A DNA stretch of 64,000 bases, from contig NZ_QRCT01000048.1 of assembly GCF_003363435.1 (NCBI RefSeq), positions 42,775 through 106,774 of the forward strand, in the 5' to 3' direction. Numbering within the stretch: position 1 is the first letter of the stretch; each line of letters opens with the position of its first letter. Below are positions 52,039-60,851 of this stretch, in pieces. A program made the position numbers and the translations under genes. The stretch comes from Anaerosacchariphilus polymeriproducens. Its GTDB lineage: Bacteria; Bacillota; Clostridia; Lachnospirales; Lachnospiraceae. Below the pieces are notes generated by a model that saw only the letters and a list, made by a program, of their open reading frames with translations, did not search any database and was not told where the DNA came from.

Positions 52039-52836
52039 TTATTGAATTATGTACTCATACTCTGCTATTTCGGAGTTGCTAGAACCGTCCTTGATTGCAA
52101 TTGCACGAATTGCCATATCATCAGCCACTGCAATAGGACTTGCGTACAATGTACCAATAGTAGCGGAAGGAGTTAAACCATTTGTTGTGTAATAAATGCT
52201 TTCTCCGGCTCCTGCTGTTAATGTTACTGTTTGCGCTTCTGCATATGTTCCACTTGCTACATCTGCGATAGGAGTTGTACAAATAGGTGTAATCACTGCT
52301 TTCGCTTCAAGCCATGCCACTGCTTCGGCTTCTGTGTTGAATGTTTTTTCCTTTTTCCAAACTCCGTTTATATCTTTCATGATAGTACCTTCGATTGTGG
52401 GGGTCTGGAATGCGATTGTTTCGCCCTGTGTCTCTTGAGAGTCATTTGGCTCTGCAAATTGTACTTTTGTAAGCCATACTGCTCGCCATTTACTTACTTT
52501 ATTTTTAACTGTTCGTCCATAAAATCCATGCCCTACATATGGAGAAGAATCAGTTGCATTTGCCACTAATTCACCACTCGCATTGATGGTATGTCCCAAT
52601 AATACTGATTGTGTTTCTACTGTTAAATCATTGATATTAATCGTTACTTTTCCGCTTTTAAAAGATTTGTCTAACTCGTCTATCGCATCATCTGCGTAAA
52701 GTGCTACCTCGTTACTTTCTATTGACAATTCCTCTTTTATTGCCTTACCAATTACTGCACCATTTGTATATACTGGTGTTCCTGTTGCATCATTGTATAA
52801 AGCATAAACTGGATGCTTCAATCCGACTTTTGCCAT
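52039..52836 (-). CDS. Major tail protein with C-terminal Ig-like domain
   Basis: The 265-residue protein has a tail-tube body (VGLKHPVYALYNDATGTPVY, KVTININDLTVETQSVLLGHTI, DSQETQGETIAFQTPTIEG). The last 80 residues form an add-on domain (GTYAEAQTVTLTAGAGESIYYTTNG, LYASPIAVADDMAIRAIAIKDG), like the CHB_HEX_C/Fn3-like modules displayed on phage tails. The tube body self-assembles around the tape measure. Confidence 0.88.
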   Translation of the reverse strand: MAKVGLKHPVYALYNDATGTPVYTNGAVIGKAIKEELSIESNEVALYADDAIDELDKSFKSGKVTININDLTVETQSVLLGHTINASGELVANATDSSPYVGHGFYGRTVKNKVSKWRAVWLTKVQFAEPNDSQETQGETIAFQTPTIEGTIMKDINGVWKKEKTFNTEAEAVAWLEAKAVITPICTTPIADVASGTYAEAQTVTLTAGAGESIYYTTNGLTPSATIGTLYASPIAVADDMAIRAIAIKDGSSNSEIAEYEYIIQ

Positions 52837-52840
52837 GTTT

Positions 52841-53182
52841 TTATTCCTCCGTTTCTGAATTTCCTGTTATTTCACACTCGAAAATAATGTGATTTAGTTT
52901 CGTATCATCTTCGTATAGATCTGTTATACTCGGATAAGAAAAACCCCCTTGAAATAGCTTCAAGCGGATTTGTTTTTTTAGTTCCATATAATCATTTGGT
53001 GTAAAAAGGTGAATCTGAATATTTGACTTATCTATCTGCGGTGTATCGTCTGCAAATTCTACCGCCCTATCGTCTGCGTAATTAAATGTAATATACGTTT
53101 GTTCTGTACCAGAGTATTTATTTGGATATACCGCACTTACAATAGGCTTTAAGGTATTTATTATTAAGCTGTTTACATTCAT
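52841..53182 (-). CDS. Phage tail terminator/completion-type protein
   Basis: The 113-residue protein (NVNSLIINTLKPIVSAVYPNKY, YITFNYADDRAVEFADDTP, IQIHLFTPNDYMELKKQI) matches the small protein between HK97-gp10 and the major tail protein in siphoviruses, thought to close the tail end at the neck. It overlaps the gp10-like gene by four bases. Confidence 0.75.
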   Translation of the reverse strand: MNVNSLIINTLKPIVSAVYPNKYSGTEQTYITFNYADDRAVEFADDTPQIDKSNIQIHLFTPNDYMELKKQIRLKLFQGGFSYPSITDLYEDDTKLNHIIFECEITGNSETEE

Positions 53183-53571
53183 CCAATCACCTCATTAAAT
53201 AGTTCTTGTAATTTATTATTCACTTCCTGTTCTGCACTGTTCAAGGCTTTTGAGAGCATTGGCTTTGGTGTGATTTTACTTGTTCCATACTCTAAGTGCA
53301 TCATTTTTTCCATGTTCCTCGTGCCATTTTTATCTACTCCTGTAGGTCGGACAGAAACAAACCAACCGTATTTATTCTTCTTTGGCTTGTTCGCCTTGAT
53401 GGAGTTGTACATACTTGATGTTAGCCTGTGCTTTGATGCTTCTGCTTTGACTCTTGTTGTCAATATAGGGACTGCGCCCTCTAATAAACGTGGTGCTATA
53501 TTGTCATAGTCAGCAAGTTTTTCCATTTGTTTTATTAAGCCAGGGTCAAACTGAAAATCAAATTTTCCCAT
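53179..53571 (-). CDS. HK97 gp10-like head-tail joining protein
   Basis: A 130-residue basic protein: IAPRLLEGAVPILTTRVKAEASKHR, SMYNSIKANKPKKNKYGW and HLEYGTSKITPKPMLSKAL, the last being the family signature (E-Y-G-T-x-K-x-x-x-x-P). It lies in the conserved neck cluster. Confidence 0.87.
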   Translation of the reverse strand: MGKFDFQFDPGLIKQMEKLADYDNIAPRLLEGAVPILTTRVKAEASKHRLTSSMYNSIKANKPKKNKYGWFVSVRPTGVDKNGTRNMEKMMHLEYGTSKITPKPMLSKALNSAEQEVNNKLQELFNEVIG

Positions 53572-53903
53572 TATTCCACCTCCGTTATGTCACACCATAT
53601 CTCTATGTATTCGTTGCTGTCCTCATAGTTATTCACATACGCAATATTGTAAGTTTTTCCTGCATACTCTACTAACATTTTGCGTGTAATCTCTACAGAT
53701 GAATAACGTACCAAAAACCTCGTCTTAACCTCTCCAAAATCCGCATTTGATTTAAACATTTCTGTACCGGATGTACGATTGAATTTTGCCCAACATTCTC
53801 TAACTGTTTCTTTCGTTACTTCCTCGAAGCCATTGGGATTCTGTGTTATAGTTGTTTTAATTATTTTTATCCGCTTATTTAACTCGCCTGCGTTAACATT
53901 CAT
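53571..53903 (-). CDS. Phage head closure protein
   Basis: The 110-residue protein starts MNVNAGELNKRIKIIKTTI (ATG at 53903, GAGGTG upstream, overlapping the previous stop by TGA). It contains ECWAKFNRTSGTEMF and RFLVRYSSVEIT, the pattern of SPP1 gp16-type head closure proteins (R-x-R-I at the start, W-A-x-x at position 40). Confidence 0.85.
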   Translation of the reverse strand: MNVNAGELNKRIKIIKTTITQNPNGFEEVTKETVRECWAKFNRTSGTEMFKSNADFGEVKTRFLVRYSSVEITRKMLVEYAGKTYNIAYVNNYEDSNEYIEIWCDITEVE

Positions 53904-54226
53904 ATTGTCACCTCGTCCGGTGTTGGAAGGAGGTTCGTGCAATGCATCCCCAAAATTGAATCAACTACTTTATTAAGGTTTGTCTTATCCACATACAAAG
54001 CACGATTGTCAAACATATCTTGACAAAGTACTAAAACAACTATGTGAAAATCCTCGTAATCGTCCAATGTTTTTATGGTTGTATCCGTGGATGTTATTGG
54101 AATCCCTGTATAGTTTGAAATGTATTGTTTTGAAATACTTAATATAGAAGATAAAAAAGGGTCTGTTGCATCATCCAACCTTAAATAATCAGCTACGTTT
54201 TGCACTGTTATTTCGCTTACTTTCAC
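53900..54226 (-). CDS. Head-tail connector (gp6/gp15-like)
   Basis: A 108-residue helical protein: SEITVQNVADYLRLDD, FLSSILSISKQYISNYTGI and VVLVLCQDMFDNRALYV, typical of HK97 gp6-like connectors placed after the capsid gene. It overlaps the downstream closure gene by four bases and the upstream 64-residue gene by 38 bases. Confidence 0.85.
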   Translation of the reverse strand: MKVSEITVQNVADYLRLDDATDPFLSSILSISKQYISNYTGIPITSTDTTIKTLDDYEDFHIVVLVLCQDMFDNRALYVDKTNLNKVVDSILGMHCTNLLPTPDEVTI

Positions 54227-54383
54227 TCTTTTCCACCGCCTTTTTTGGCTTGTTTTCTTCGGCTGCTTCTATGTAATCGGCTTGTAAAAGGTCTTGGAGT
54301 ATAGCCTTATCACTACACTCCTTAACCTCGCCTTTATGCATAGAAAAAGCACCAGCAAAACTTACCTTTGCTCGTACTACCAT
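54189..54383 (-). CDS. 64-residue head-region protein, shares module with SGNH protein
   Basis: The protein MVVRAKVSFAGAFSMHKGEV continues with LQDLLQADYIEAAEENK and a Lys/Ser-rich tail. The first 45 residues match the N-terminus of the 560-residue SGNH protein of this phage (KARVSFVGALSMHKDEV, MQDLLKAGFIEE). It lies between capsid and connector. A role in the capsid or neck is likely from position; the family is not named. Confidence 0.75.
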   Translation of the reverse strand: MVVRAKVSFAGAFSMHKGEVKECSDKAILQDLLQADYIEAAEENKPKKAVEKSESKRNNSAKRS

Positions 54384-54394
54384 CTAATTTCCTC

Positions 54395-55540
54395 CTATGC
54401 CATAACTAATTTAGCAATTTTCTGCGCATTTTCCACTTTTGAATCAATTTCAATGTAACCTACTACACCGATAGCATGTTGTGTAGCAAATTTTTCTCTT
54501 AATACTTCGATTGACACATCCTCGGACAACTTTACAGCCAAACCAGACATATCACCATAGTAAATAGCGGTGTTGGTGGTTGCCATTGTAGGCATGTTAT
54601 CAGATGTATATACATCTTTGCCAAGTAGCGTATATCCCCATTTTGCAGATACGTCCCTATTTAAAAGGTAATTTCCATCTGCATCTTTAAGTTTGCGAAT
54701 AGCTGTTCTAGTAGCTTTGTTCATAATGAAGATTGAACCAGCTTGATAAACATCAGGTACTAACTCCTGCAAGTCAATTAATTCGTCTGCTGTTACTGCG
54801 GAAGCACTAGCTGCGGTCTTGATTTGAGTTACTGTGCTTAATCCTGCTACTTTATTCGTTGTACCGATTAGCAATTCTTTTTCAATCCACTTGGAGATTG
54901 ATTCGGCCATAGCTGCAATTGTAAAATTAACAACATCAAACTGTGAGTTATTGATTAATGATTTTGAAATTTTACTTAATACTCCAGCTAAGAATCCTTT
55001 TAACTCAATGCTTGCAAATTTTCCAGAAGTTGATTCCAACTCTGCAAACTCTGTAGCGTATGCCATAGTGATACTTTGAGTTGATTCATCATAGTAAGGA
55101 ATGTTAAGAGTGCCGCCCACATTGTATCTGGTTGCTAATTGATAAATAGGGCAAATATCATACACTTTCTTAATAATCTTATTTGCGATTGATGAAGGAA
55201 TCACAGCACCGTTGTCACCTACGGTCAAGTTAACATCTGCTCTTTCCTCTGTAACAACTCCACGGATATAATCAGCAAACGCTCTTTCTTCCATATCTGA
55301 TCTGTTTTCTGTTTGATTTGCACCTTCATCTTTTTGCGCTTTTTGAATATCAAGAGATTTCGCTTTTTCTACTCTAGAGATTGTTTCCTCTAATGCTCTG
55401 ATTTCTGTCTCAATCTTGTCGAACGATTCTTTTTCCTCTGCTGTCATTTCTGCTCTTTCCTCTGTTTCCATCTTTGATAAGATGCCTTGCATAGTTTCAA
55501 TTTTTTCATTTTTCTTTTCAATCAATTCTTTTAAATTCAT
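54395..55540 (-). CDS. Major capsid protein (HK97 fold)
   Basis: The 381-residue protein has an N-terminal helical scaffolding-like delta domain (residues 1-101, heptads such as ETEIRALEETISRVEKAK) and an HK97-type body (GDNGAVIPSSIANKIIKKVYD, IPYYDESTQSITMAYATEFAE, LIGTTNKVAG). The motif EERA at 98-101 lies just where the mature N-terminus is expected. Further E-x-R-A motifs occur at 27, 46 and 84. Confidence 0.95.
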   Translation of the reverse strand: MNLKELIEKKNEKIETMQGILSKMETEERAEMTAEEKESFDKIETEIRALEETISRVEKAKSLDIQKAQKDEGANQTENRSDMEERAFADYIRGVVTEERADVNLTVGDNGAVIPSSIANKIIKKVYDICPIYQLATRYNVGGTLNIPYYDESTQSITMAYATEFAELESTSGKFASIELKGFLAGVLSKISKSLINNSQFDVVNFTIAAMAESISKWIEKELLIGTTNKVAGLSTVTQIKTAASASAVTADELIDLQELVPDVYQAGSIFIMNKATRTAIRKLKDADGNYLLNRDVSAKWGYTLLGKDVYTSDNMPTMATTNTAIYYGDMSGLAVKLSEDVSIEVLREKFATQHAIGVVGYIEIDSKVENAQKIAKLVMA

Positions 55541-55579
55541 GTATTGTTTCCTCTCTTTCTTTGCAATAAAATAAGCCGA

Positions 55580-56173
55580 CTATTTGCCGACTTTCAAATT
55601 GTTTATTCTGTTTTTGTACTGCGTTAAATCTGGTTTCTTAGGTGTTTCAACCATGTTTTTAATATTTATTTCTGTTTCGTTAGCTCTTACCTCCATTTCT
55701 ATTTCATCATCTGCCCTTAACTCTATGGATGTAGATGCATATACAGGATTTCGATTCATGACCAATGTCACATGATCTAGTACAAAATCTTTTACTGTTC
55801 GTAATGGCAACTTGTCGGCTCTTTCCTCGATTGAATCAACTATCTTCTTCATGCCGAACGACCAGCCTTTTAACTTTCCATTTTTAGCACCGTTAACTGC
55901 TTCTTCGTCCGTGATAACTGCTTCGGCTCTCAAACCGATATTGTCCTCGTATAATTCTAAAGTACTGTCATTTGTCTGTGCCAACACTCTGTTGCTATTA
56001 TGGTCTAATGTCATGGGTATGTTATCAGCCTTTTCTAGTGCTCTTTGAAATGCTCTTTCTTCTATCATTTCAATGACTTTACCTCTTGATGTTATGACAG
56101 GTCTGGATTCTCTTTTTACTACATTGACATAACCACTAATATGTATACTGTCTGCTCTAATTTCAACATTCAT
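55580..56173 (-). CDS. HK97-family prohead protease
   Basis: The 197-residue protease has the catalytic His in TLDHNSNRVLAQ (His58) and Ser in LKGWSFGMK (Ser105). It removes the delta domain of the capsid protein and then itself. Five E-x-R-A motifs are present (residues 4, 38, 116, 151 and 161), with the last two near the C-terminus, suggesting self-cleavage sites. Placed before the capsid gene, as usual. Confidence 0.93.
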   Translation of the reverse strand: MNVEIRADSIHISGYVNVVKRESRPVITSRGKVIEMIEERAFQRALEKADNIPMTLDHNSNRVLAQTNDSTLELYEDNIGLRAEAVITDEEAVNGAKNGKLKGWSFGMKKIVDSIEERADKLPLRTVKDFVLDHVTLVMNRNPVYASTSIELRADDEIEMEVRANETEINIKNMVETPKKPDLTQYKNRINNLKVGK

Positions 56174-56188
56174 TCTTGCACCCCCTTT

Positions 56189-57871
56189 CTATAGGTTCGC
56201 TATTTCTTCTGTTGTTAATAAGTGATCATATATTTGGATGCTGTTGTATCTACCGCTAAATGGTACAGAATTACCAGATACATTTGAAATTGTTGTTAAT
56301 TGTGTCGCATTTATTGCATGCGCTACTGTTGTAGATAATGTACCATTTGTATAAACAGTAACGGTGTTGTTCGCCAAAGATACATTAAGCACTATCTTAT
56401 TGCTTGCATTTTTAACGTACGTTGTCTTTTCTTGGTCTGAATAAGTCCAGTTTGAAATAACTCGACAACTTCCCATGTCATAATTCCATGCATCTACGGA
56501 AAATAGAATATTATTGTTTTCATCACCGCCTGATATAGTGTCAGAGCCAATAGCTAATAATAATGAATCGTCTGTTAATTCGTCTGGTATATATGCATCT
56601 ACCACAACTGCGAAATCCGTCTTAGTACCAAGATTTAAGCTTGATACATTGAAATCAAACTTTCCATTAACCACAACTCCACCTGATGTTGTAACTGGAT
56701 TCGCCAAATTCGCCAATATATTGCCTTTGTTATCCTTCCATGTTCCTTCTGATACCCCCAATTCGTTTGCTTCAAAAATCAAGCCATTCTCAACCGCTTC
56801 TGACACACTTATATTAAATGTTTTTGAAATATTTTGATTAACGGATGCTTTCGCTGTTATCGTACAACTGCCTATTCCTATTCCTGTTACATAGCCATTT
56901 GAAACGGTGGCTATAGATGTGTTGCTGGAACTCCATAAAACCTCTTTGTTCTCGGTACTGTATGGAAATACAAAAGCCTTTATTTGTGTCGTTGCTCCCA
57001 CTGCTACGCTGACATTTGAGGAATCAGCAAGTAAACCTTTCGCATCATTTGGAAATACCGTTGCTCTCTGTGCTATATAAAAGTCTAATATTTTACTTGC
57101 TATGAATTGCCCTTGTAATTTCGCCCCTAATGCATTGGGGTGTAGTCCATCCACTAGCGTTTCGCTTGCATTTAGGCTATTGATTCCACAGTTAATGCAA
57201 TCGATAAAATTAACGGAAAGCCTTTTCGCTATCTCCTGCAATATAAACCCTGTTGCATATGCGACTTTATACCCCTTAACACTTAATGCACTTTGAATAG
57301 GGGATAAAAGAAAAATATCTGCATTTGGATATAACTTTTTTAATGTTTCTACTATGTAACGAGTTGCACCAAAAATATTCTTTCTGTCAACCGTTTCAAT
57401 GTCAATTACATTGCCCGAACTTGTGTAAAATGCCTCCATAGCTGTATAGATTGTGTCATTTGTGTATGTGGTTGCGATACTGTCGTTTGTTCCGGCTGAT
57501 ATAACAATAGAATCCGGAACATAGTCCTGCATGTTTTCTAATACATTTCTTAGCTGCGAATAAATCGTATTCGTAGAATCAACACGATCACACCAAGTCG
57601 CACCATTGATCGCCATATTTTTAATTTCAATCCCTAACATATCTGTTAAAATTGACACATATCCGTTTGAATTCGCTGTTATACTGTCCCCAAAAAACAG
57701 AAACTTTTTACCTGATACATCCCCTAAGGCTTGATTTTTAACCTCTTCGATAAATCCAGCCTTTAATAAATCTTGCATAACTCCATCATTGTTATGCTCT
57801 ATTACTTCGTCTTTGTGCATGGATAGTGCACCGACAAAGCTTACTCTCGCTTTATATTTCCCCTTCGCCAT
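56189..57871 (-). CDS. SGNH hydrolase with Ig-like and lectin-like domains in the head module
   Basis: The 560-residue protein has four parts. Residues 1-45 match the 64-residue head protein of this phage. Residues 53-270 are an SGNH/GDSL hydrolase: KKFLFFGDSITANSN (Ser63), Gly90, SAGTNDS (Asn129) and DGLHPNALG (Asp241, His244), so all blocks are intact. Residues 280-357 are a Big_2 Ig-like domain (SSSNTSIATVSNGYVTGIGIG). The rest is LamG/concanavalin-like (GRYNSIQIYDHLLT). It lies between portal and protease, overlapping the portal gene by 20 bases. It is probably a capsid-attached esterase acting on acylated glycans; this location and role are inferred. Confidence 0.85.
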   Translation of the reverse strand: MAKGKYKARVSFVGALSMHKDEVIEHNNDGVMQDLLKAGFIEEVKNQALGDVSGKKFLFFGDSITANSNGYVSILTDMLGIEIKNMAINGATWCDRVDSTNTIYSQLRNVLENMQDYVPDSIVISAGTNDSIATTYTNDTIYTAMEAFYTSSGNVIDIETVDRKNIFGATRYIVETLKKLYPNADIFLLSPIQSALSVKGYKVAYATGFILQEIAKRLSVNFIDCINCGINSLNASETLVDGLHPNALGAKLQGQFIASKILDFYIAQRATVFPNDAKGLLADSSNVSVAVGATTQIKAFVFPYSTENKEVLWSSSNTSIATVSNGYVTGIGIGSCTITAKASVNQNISKTFNISVSEAVENGLIFEANELGVSEGTWKDNKGNILANLANPVTTSGGVVVNGKFDFNVSSLNLGTKTDFAVVVDAYIPDELTDDSLLLAIGSDTISGGDENNNILFSVDAWNYDMGSCRVISNWTYSDQEKTTYVKNASNKIVLNVSLANNTVTVYTNGTLSTTVAHAINATQLTTISNVSGNSVPFSGRYNSIQIYDHLLTTEEIANL

Positions 57872-59144
57872 TTTTGTCTGCTCCTTCCTTTTGTTCTTCT
57901 TCTGGCTCGTCTTGTTTGTCTAAATCATCTTTATCACCCCCTTGCTCTGCCTTATTCATATCGCTATCTTGTAGCGTTTTTGTATTTGGGGTAAAGTATG
58001 TCTTATTTTTAACGTCATATATAACCTCACCAAGACTCATTGTAACTACGTCTAATCCTTCTATTGCAGGTTTATCCTCAATGTATCGTATTTCATTCTT
58101 GGTAATCCATCCAGCTTTTACCGCTTCGGAGTATGAAGCGTAACGCTCTTTAATATCACCTTTCAGCAATTCTTTTGTATCAAAGGCAAAATAAAAAGAC
58201 TCTTTCTCTTTTTCAAGTAAAAAGTCTTTATTTAAAGCGCACTCTATGGCTCTTAATACAGGCATAACCGCCATTTTAAATCCTTTAATGTAATCACTTT
58301 CTGTTGCTGTGCCCTTGATTATGTTCTCCGGCACTTGCATAATCTTGCATATATCGACTGCATTTGTCTGTTTATTTTCATTTAACTGCATTTCTACGGA
58401 TGTATTACTTGCTTCTTTAAAATCTAAGCTATTATCAAGAATGACAACATTTTCTGTGTTGTTGCTATATAGCTTTCTCCACGCTTCTTTGAGAATATCT
58501 TTTGCTTCCTGCGTTAACTTATTAGCAGCTTTTACAAATCCTTTCTTATTCCCACCTGTTTTTACCAACGTTTCTTCATATTTCAATGTTGCATAACCAA
58601 CACTTAGTATTAAAGGACATTCTTCTGTGATGCTCGTCCCTTTGCATCCATCTTTTGTATTTCTAAGGATTTTAAGGAATTGAAAAGGTTTATATGTATT
58701 CCCATGCACTAAAATGCTATAGTCTTTGAATATCGGATCAGTGTTTTTATTGATGCTGACTTGTGTTTCATCCACATAATATAGACCAGTTACTTTATTT
58801 TTTTCTTTTCGGATGTACGCATAACCACCTTTTCCAAGATAATAATCTCTTATCATTGCTTTCCAAAACTGTGCACTATCCAAAGTGTCTCCTGTTTCAT
58901 CGTTCAATAGCCTTAATCTTGCATCATCCTTTACCTCTTTTACTTTTCCATTGCTCTCTTTATATAACTTGATAGGGAGCATAGAAATAGTATTCGCTAC
59001 ATATTCAATGCATCCGTTAAGGCTTGGAATATTTAAGGCTGTTTCCTTAGTCATTGCGCTTGTCCCTATTAATGCACTTAATAACACATCATCAACTGTC
59101 ACGTCTGCTCTTTCTTCCACTTGTTTCTTTTTAAACAATCCCAC
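57852..59144 (-). CDS. Portal protein (HK97 family)
   Basis: The 430-residue protein starts MGLFKKKQVEERADVTVDD and has FWKAMIRDYYLGKGGYAYIRKE, the portal core PENIIKGTATESDYIKGFK, and an acidic/lysine tail. It forms the dodecameric ring at one capsid vertex. Its N-terminal EERA motif (10-13) is shared with protease and capsid. It follows the terminase gene by 15 bases. Confidence 0.94.
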   Translation of the reverse strand: MGLFKKKQVEERADVTVDDVLLSALIGTSAMTKETALNIPSLNGCIEYVANTISMLPIKLYKESNGKVKEVKDDARLRLLNDETGDTLDSAQFWKAMIRDYYLGKGGYAYIRKEKNKVTGLYYVDETQVSINKNTDPIFKDYSILVHGNTYKPFQFLKILRNTKDGCKGTSITEECPLILSVGYATLKYEETLVKTGGNKKGFVKAANKLTQEAKDILKEAWRKLYSNNTENVVILDNSLDFKEASNTSVEMQLNENKQTNAVDICKIMQVPENIIKGTATESDYIKGFKMAVMPVLRAIECALNKDFLLEKEKESFYFAFDTKELLKGDIKERYASYSEAVKAGWITKNEIRYIEDKPAIEGLDVVTMSLGEVIYDVKNKTYFTPNTKTLQDSDMNKAEQGGDKDDLDKQDEPEEEQKEGADKNGEGEI

Positions 59145-59159
59145 TTTCTCACCACCTTT

Positions 59160-60851
59160 CTAAATAACTTGTACTACAAATCCATTATTGCCGAATAAAT
59201 TTTCCTGCTCTAATAAATATATAGCGTTGATTAAAGATACAACCATGTCGACTTTCCCTGCTGATTTCTTTTTGTTTACATATTTATTAAGGTTAGTGTC
59301 TTCCGTACATCTTGCATTTTGAAAGTTTATTTCTAGCATAAGATTTTCGTCATATCTAAATTTTTTACTAAGTATTTGTTCTTTCAATAATTTTGAAGGA
59401 GAATGAAGCACACAAGAATGTTGTTTAATTTCAACACACTCATATCCCTCTGCTTCTAACTTTTGCACAGTGCTTATTGCGTTCATTCTGTCGTAACCAA
59501 CCTGTACAATGTCAACTCCATACTTTGACTCTAAGCCTTTTATATGTTCTTCTACGAAATCATAGCCAATTACTGCGTCACCACACTCAAAACAAACCCC
59601 TTGTCTAATCAGTTTGTTGTAGTCAACATTTTCTTTTTTGATTTTTATTTCTTTCTTTTCTATTGGAATGAATCCCCAAACTTTAGCGTATATACTCCCA
59701 TTATGTTCGCAAACCATAGCCACGGATGTATTATCGTCAGTCTGTGATAAATCCACACCTAAGAAAACCTTTTTTCCTATCCAAAAATCTAAATCTTCTT
59801 TGATTTTACATTCTTTTACTTTTGTGATTTCCACATAGCCCTCAACCCCAAGACCTTTATACTTGATGTTGTTATGTTTACAAAGGTAGTTCTCGCGCTT
59901 GTTTTCATACAAAACAGCCATTGTTCGCATATCTTTGATAGCATCGAATATATAATCATGCGCCACTGCTACAGGGTTGCTTTGATAAATTATTAAATCG
60001 TTGTTGTGCCATTGGTCATTTGTCAAAAACTCACTATCTGGTTCATATAATAATGCGAATCTTCTTTTGTTATCCGTCAAACCATCTAGGGTTTTCTTTG
60101 AAATGTCTATTTCGTCAATCATGGCATTGTTATCATTAGGGTATTGCGTGCTTATTATGATTCCCAATTTATTAAACAAAGTTATCTGTGACGATCTCAT
60201 TGCTTCTATTGGATAACTATCCATTGCACCTGCTTCATCTGCTAAGAAAGCATTGGCAAGTTTACCGTCCATTTTATCTTCGCTGTATGCTAGTGGTGTA
60301 TAATCACTTTCTGTTAACAAGCATCTTATTTCACTTCTTAACACCTTAAACGCTTCTTCCGCTAAAGCAGGACTTACTTTAATAATCTTTCTGATTGCAA
60401 GCTGCAATTCTTTAGACAGTTTTAAGTCCGGAGCAACCGAAAAGAACCTTGAAAACTGTGGTTCGGTCAACATAAGCAATATAAAAATAACCGCCGAATT
60501 GAAAGTCTTAAAATTCTTACGACTTATTTCCAATACTGCGGTAATATAATATCTTATATTTTTATTTTCACTATTTTTAAGCTTCGTACAAAGCACTGCA
60601 ACGATTAAAAACCATGCGTAATCTTCCAATCCGTCATACATGGAGCACTGCAAGTCAGGATGTATCATCAATTGCAATATCTTACATATCTTTTTATATG
60701 CCTTTTCATCCACATATGCTTCTTCGTCTTTCCCTCCAACTATATTAAGCCATGCCTGTGCTTGCTTTTTGACATAGATTCCCACCTTTTGATTGCCTTT
60801 TTCAACACACCATTTTGCGTATTGATACGCTTTTGAATCTTTAACCATCAT
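59160..60851 (-). CDS. terL: Terminase large subunit
   Basis: The 563-residue packaging motor has Walker A LEISRKNFKTFNSA (residues 107-120), a Walker B/catalytic region NAFLADEAGAMDS near 216-228, and a nuclease domain with LGVDLSQTDDNTS near 376 and VGYDRMNAI near 475. The P-loop is the variant RKNxKT form common in the Terlarge_1 family. It cuts phage DNA and drives it into the prohead. It overlaps the small subunit gene by 11 bases. Confidence 0.94.
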   Translation of the reverse strand: MMVKDSKAYQYAKWCVEKGNQKVGIYVKKQAQAWLNIVGGKDEEAYVDEKAYKKICKILQLMIHPDLQCSMYDGLEDYAWFLIVAVLCTKLKNSENKNIRYYITAVLEISRKNFKTFNSAVIFILLMLTEPQFSRFFSVAPDLKLSKELQLAIRKIIKVSPALAEEAFKVLRSEIRCLLTESDYTPLAYSEDKMDGKLANAFLADEAGAMDSYPIEAMRSSQITLFNKLGIIISTQYPNDNNAMIDEIDISKKTLDGLTDNKRRFALLYEPDSEFLTNDQWHNNDLIIYQSNPVAVAHDYIFDAIKDMRTMAVLYENKRENYLCKHNNIKYKGLGVEGYVEITKVKECKIKEDLDFWIGKKVFLGVDLSQTDDNTSVAMVCEHNGSIYAKVWGFIPIEKKEIKIKKENVDYNKLIRQGVCFECGDAVIGYDFVEEHIKGLESKYGVDIVQVGYDRMNAISTVQKLEAEGYECVEIKQHSCVLHSPSKLLKEQILSKKFRYDENLMLEINFQNARCTEDTNLNKYVNKKKSAGKVDMVVSLINAIYLLEQENLFGNNGFVVQVI

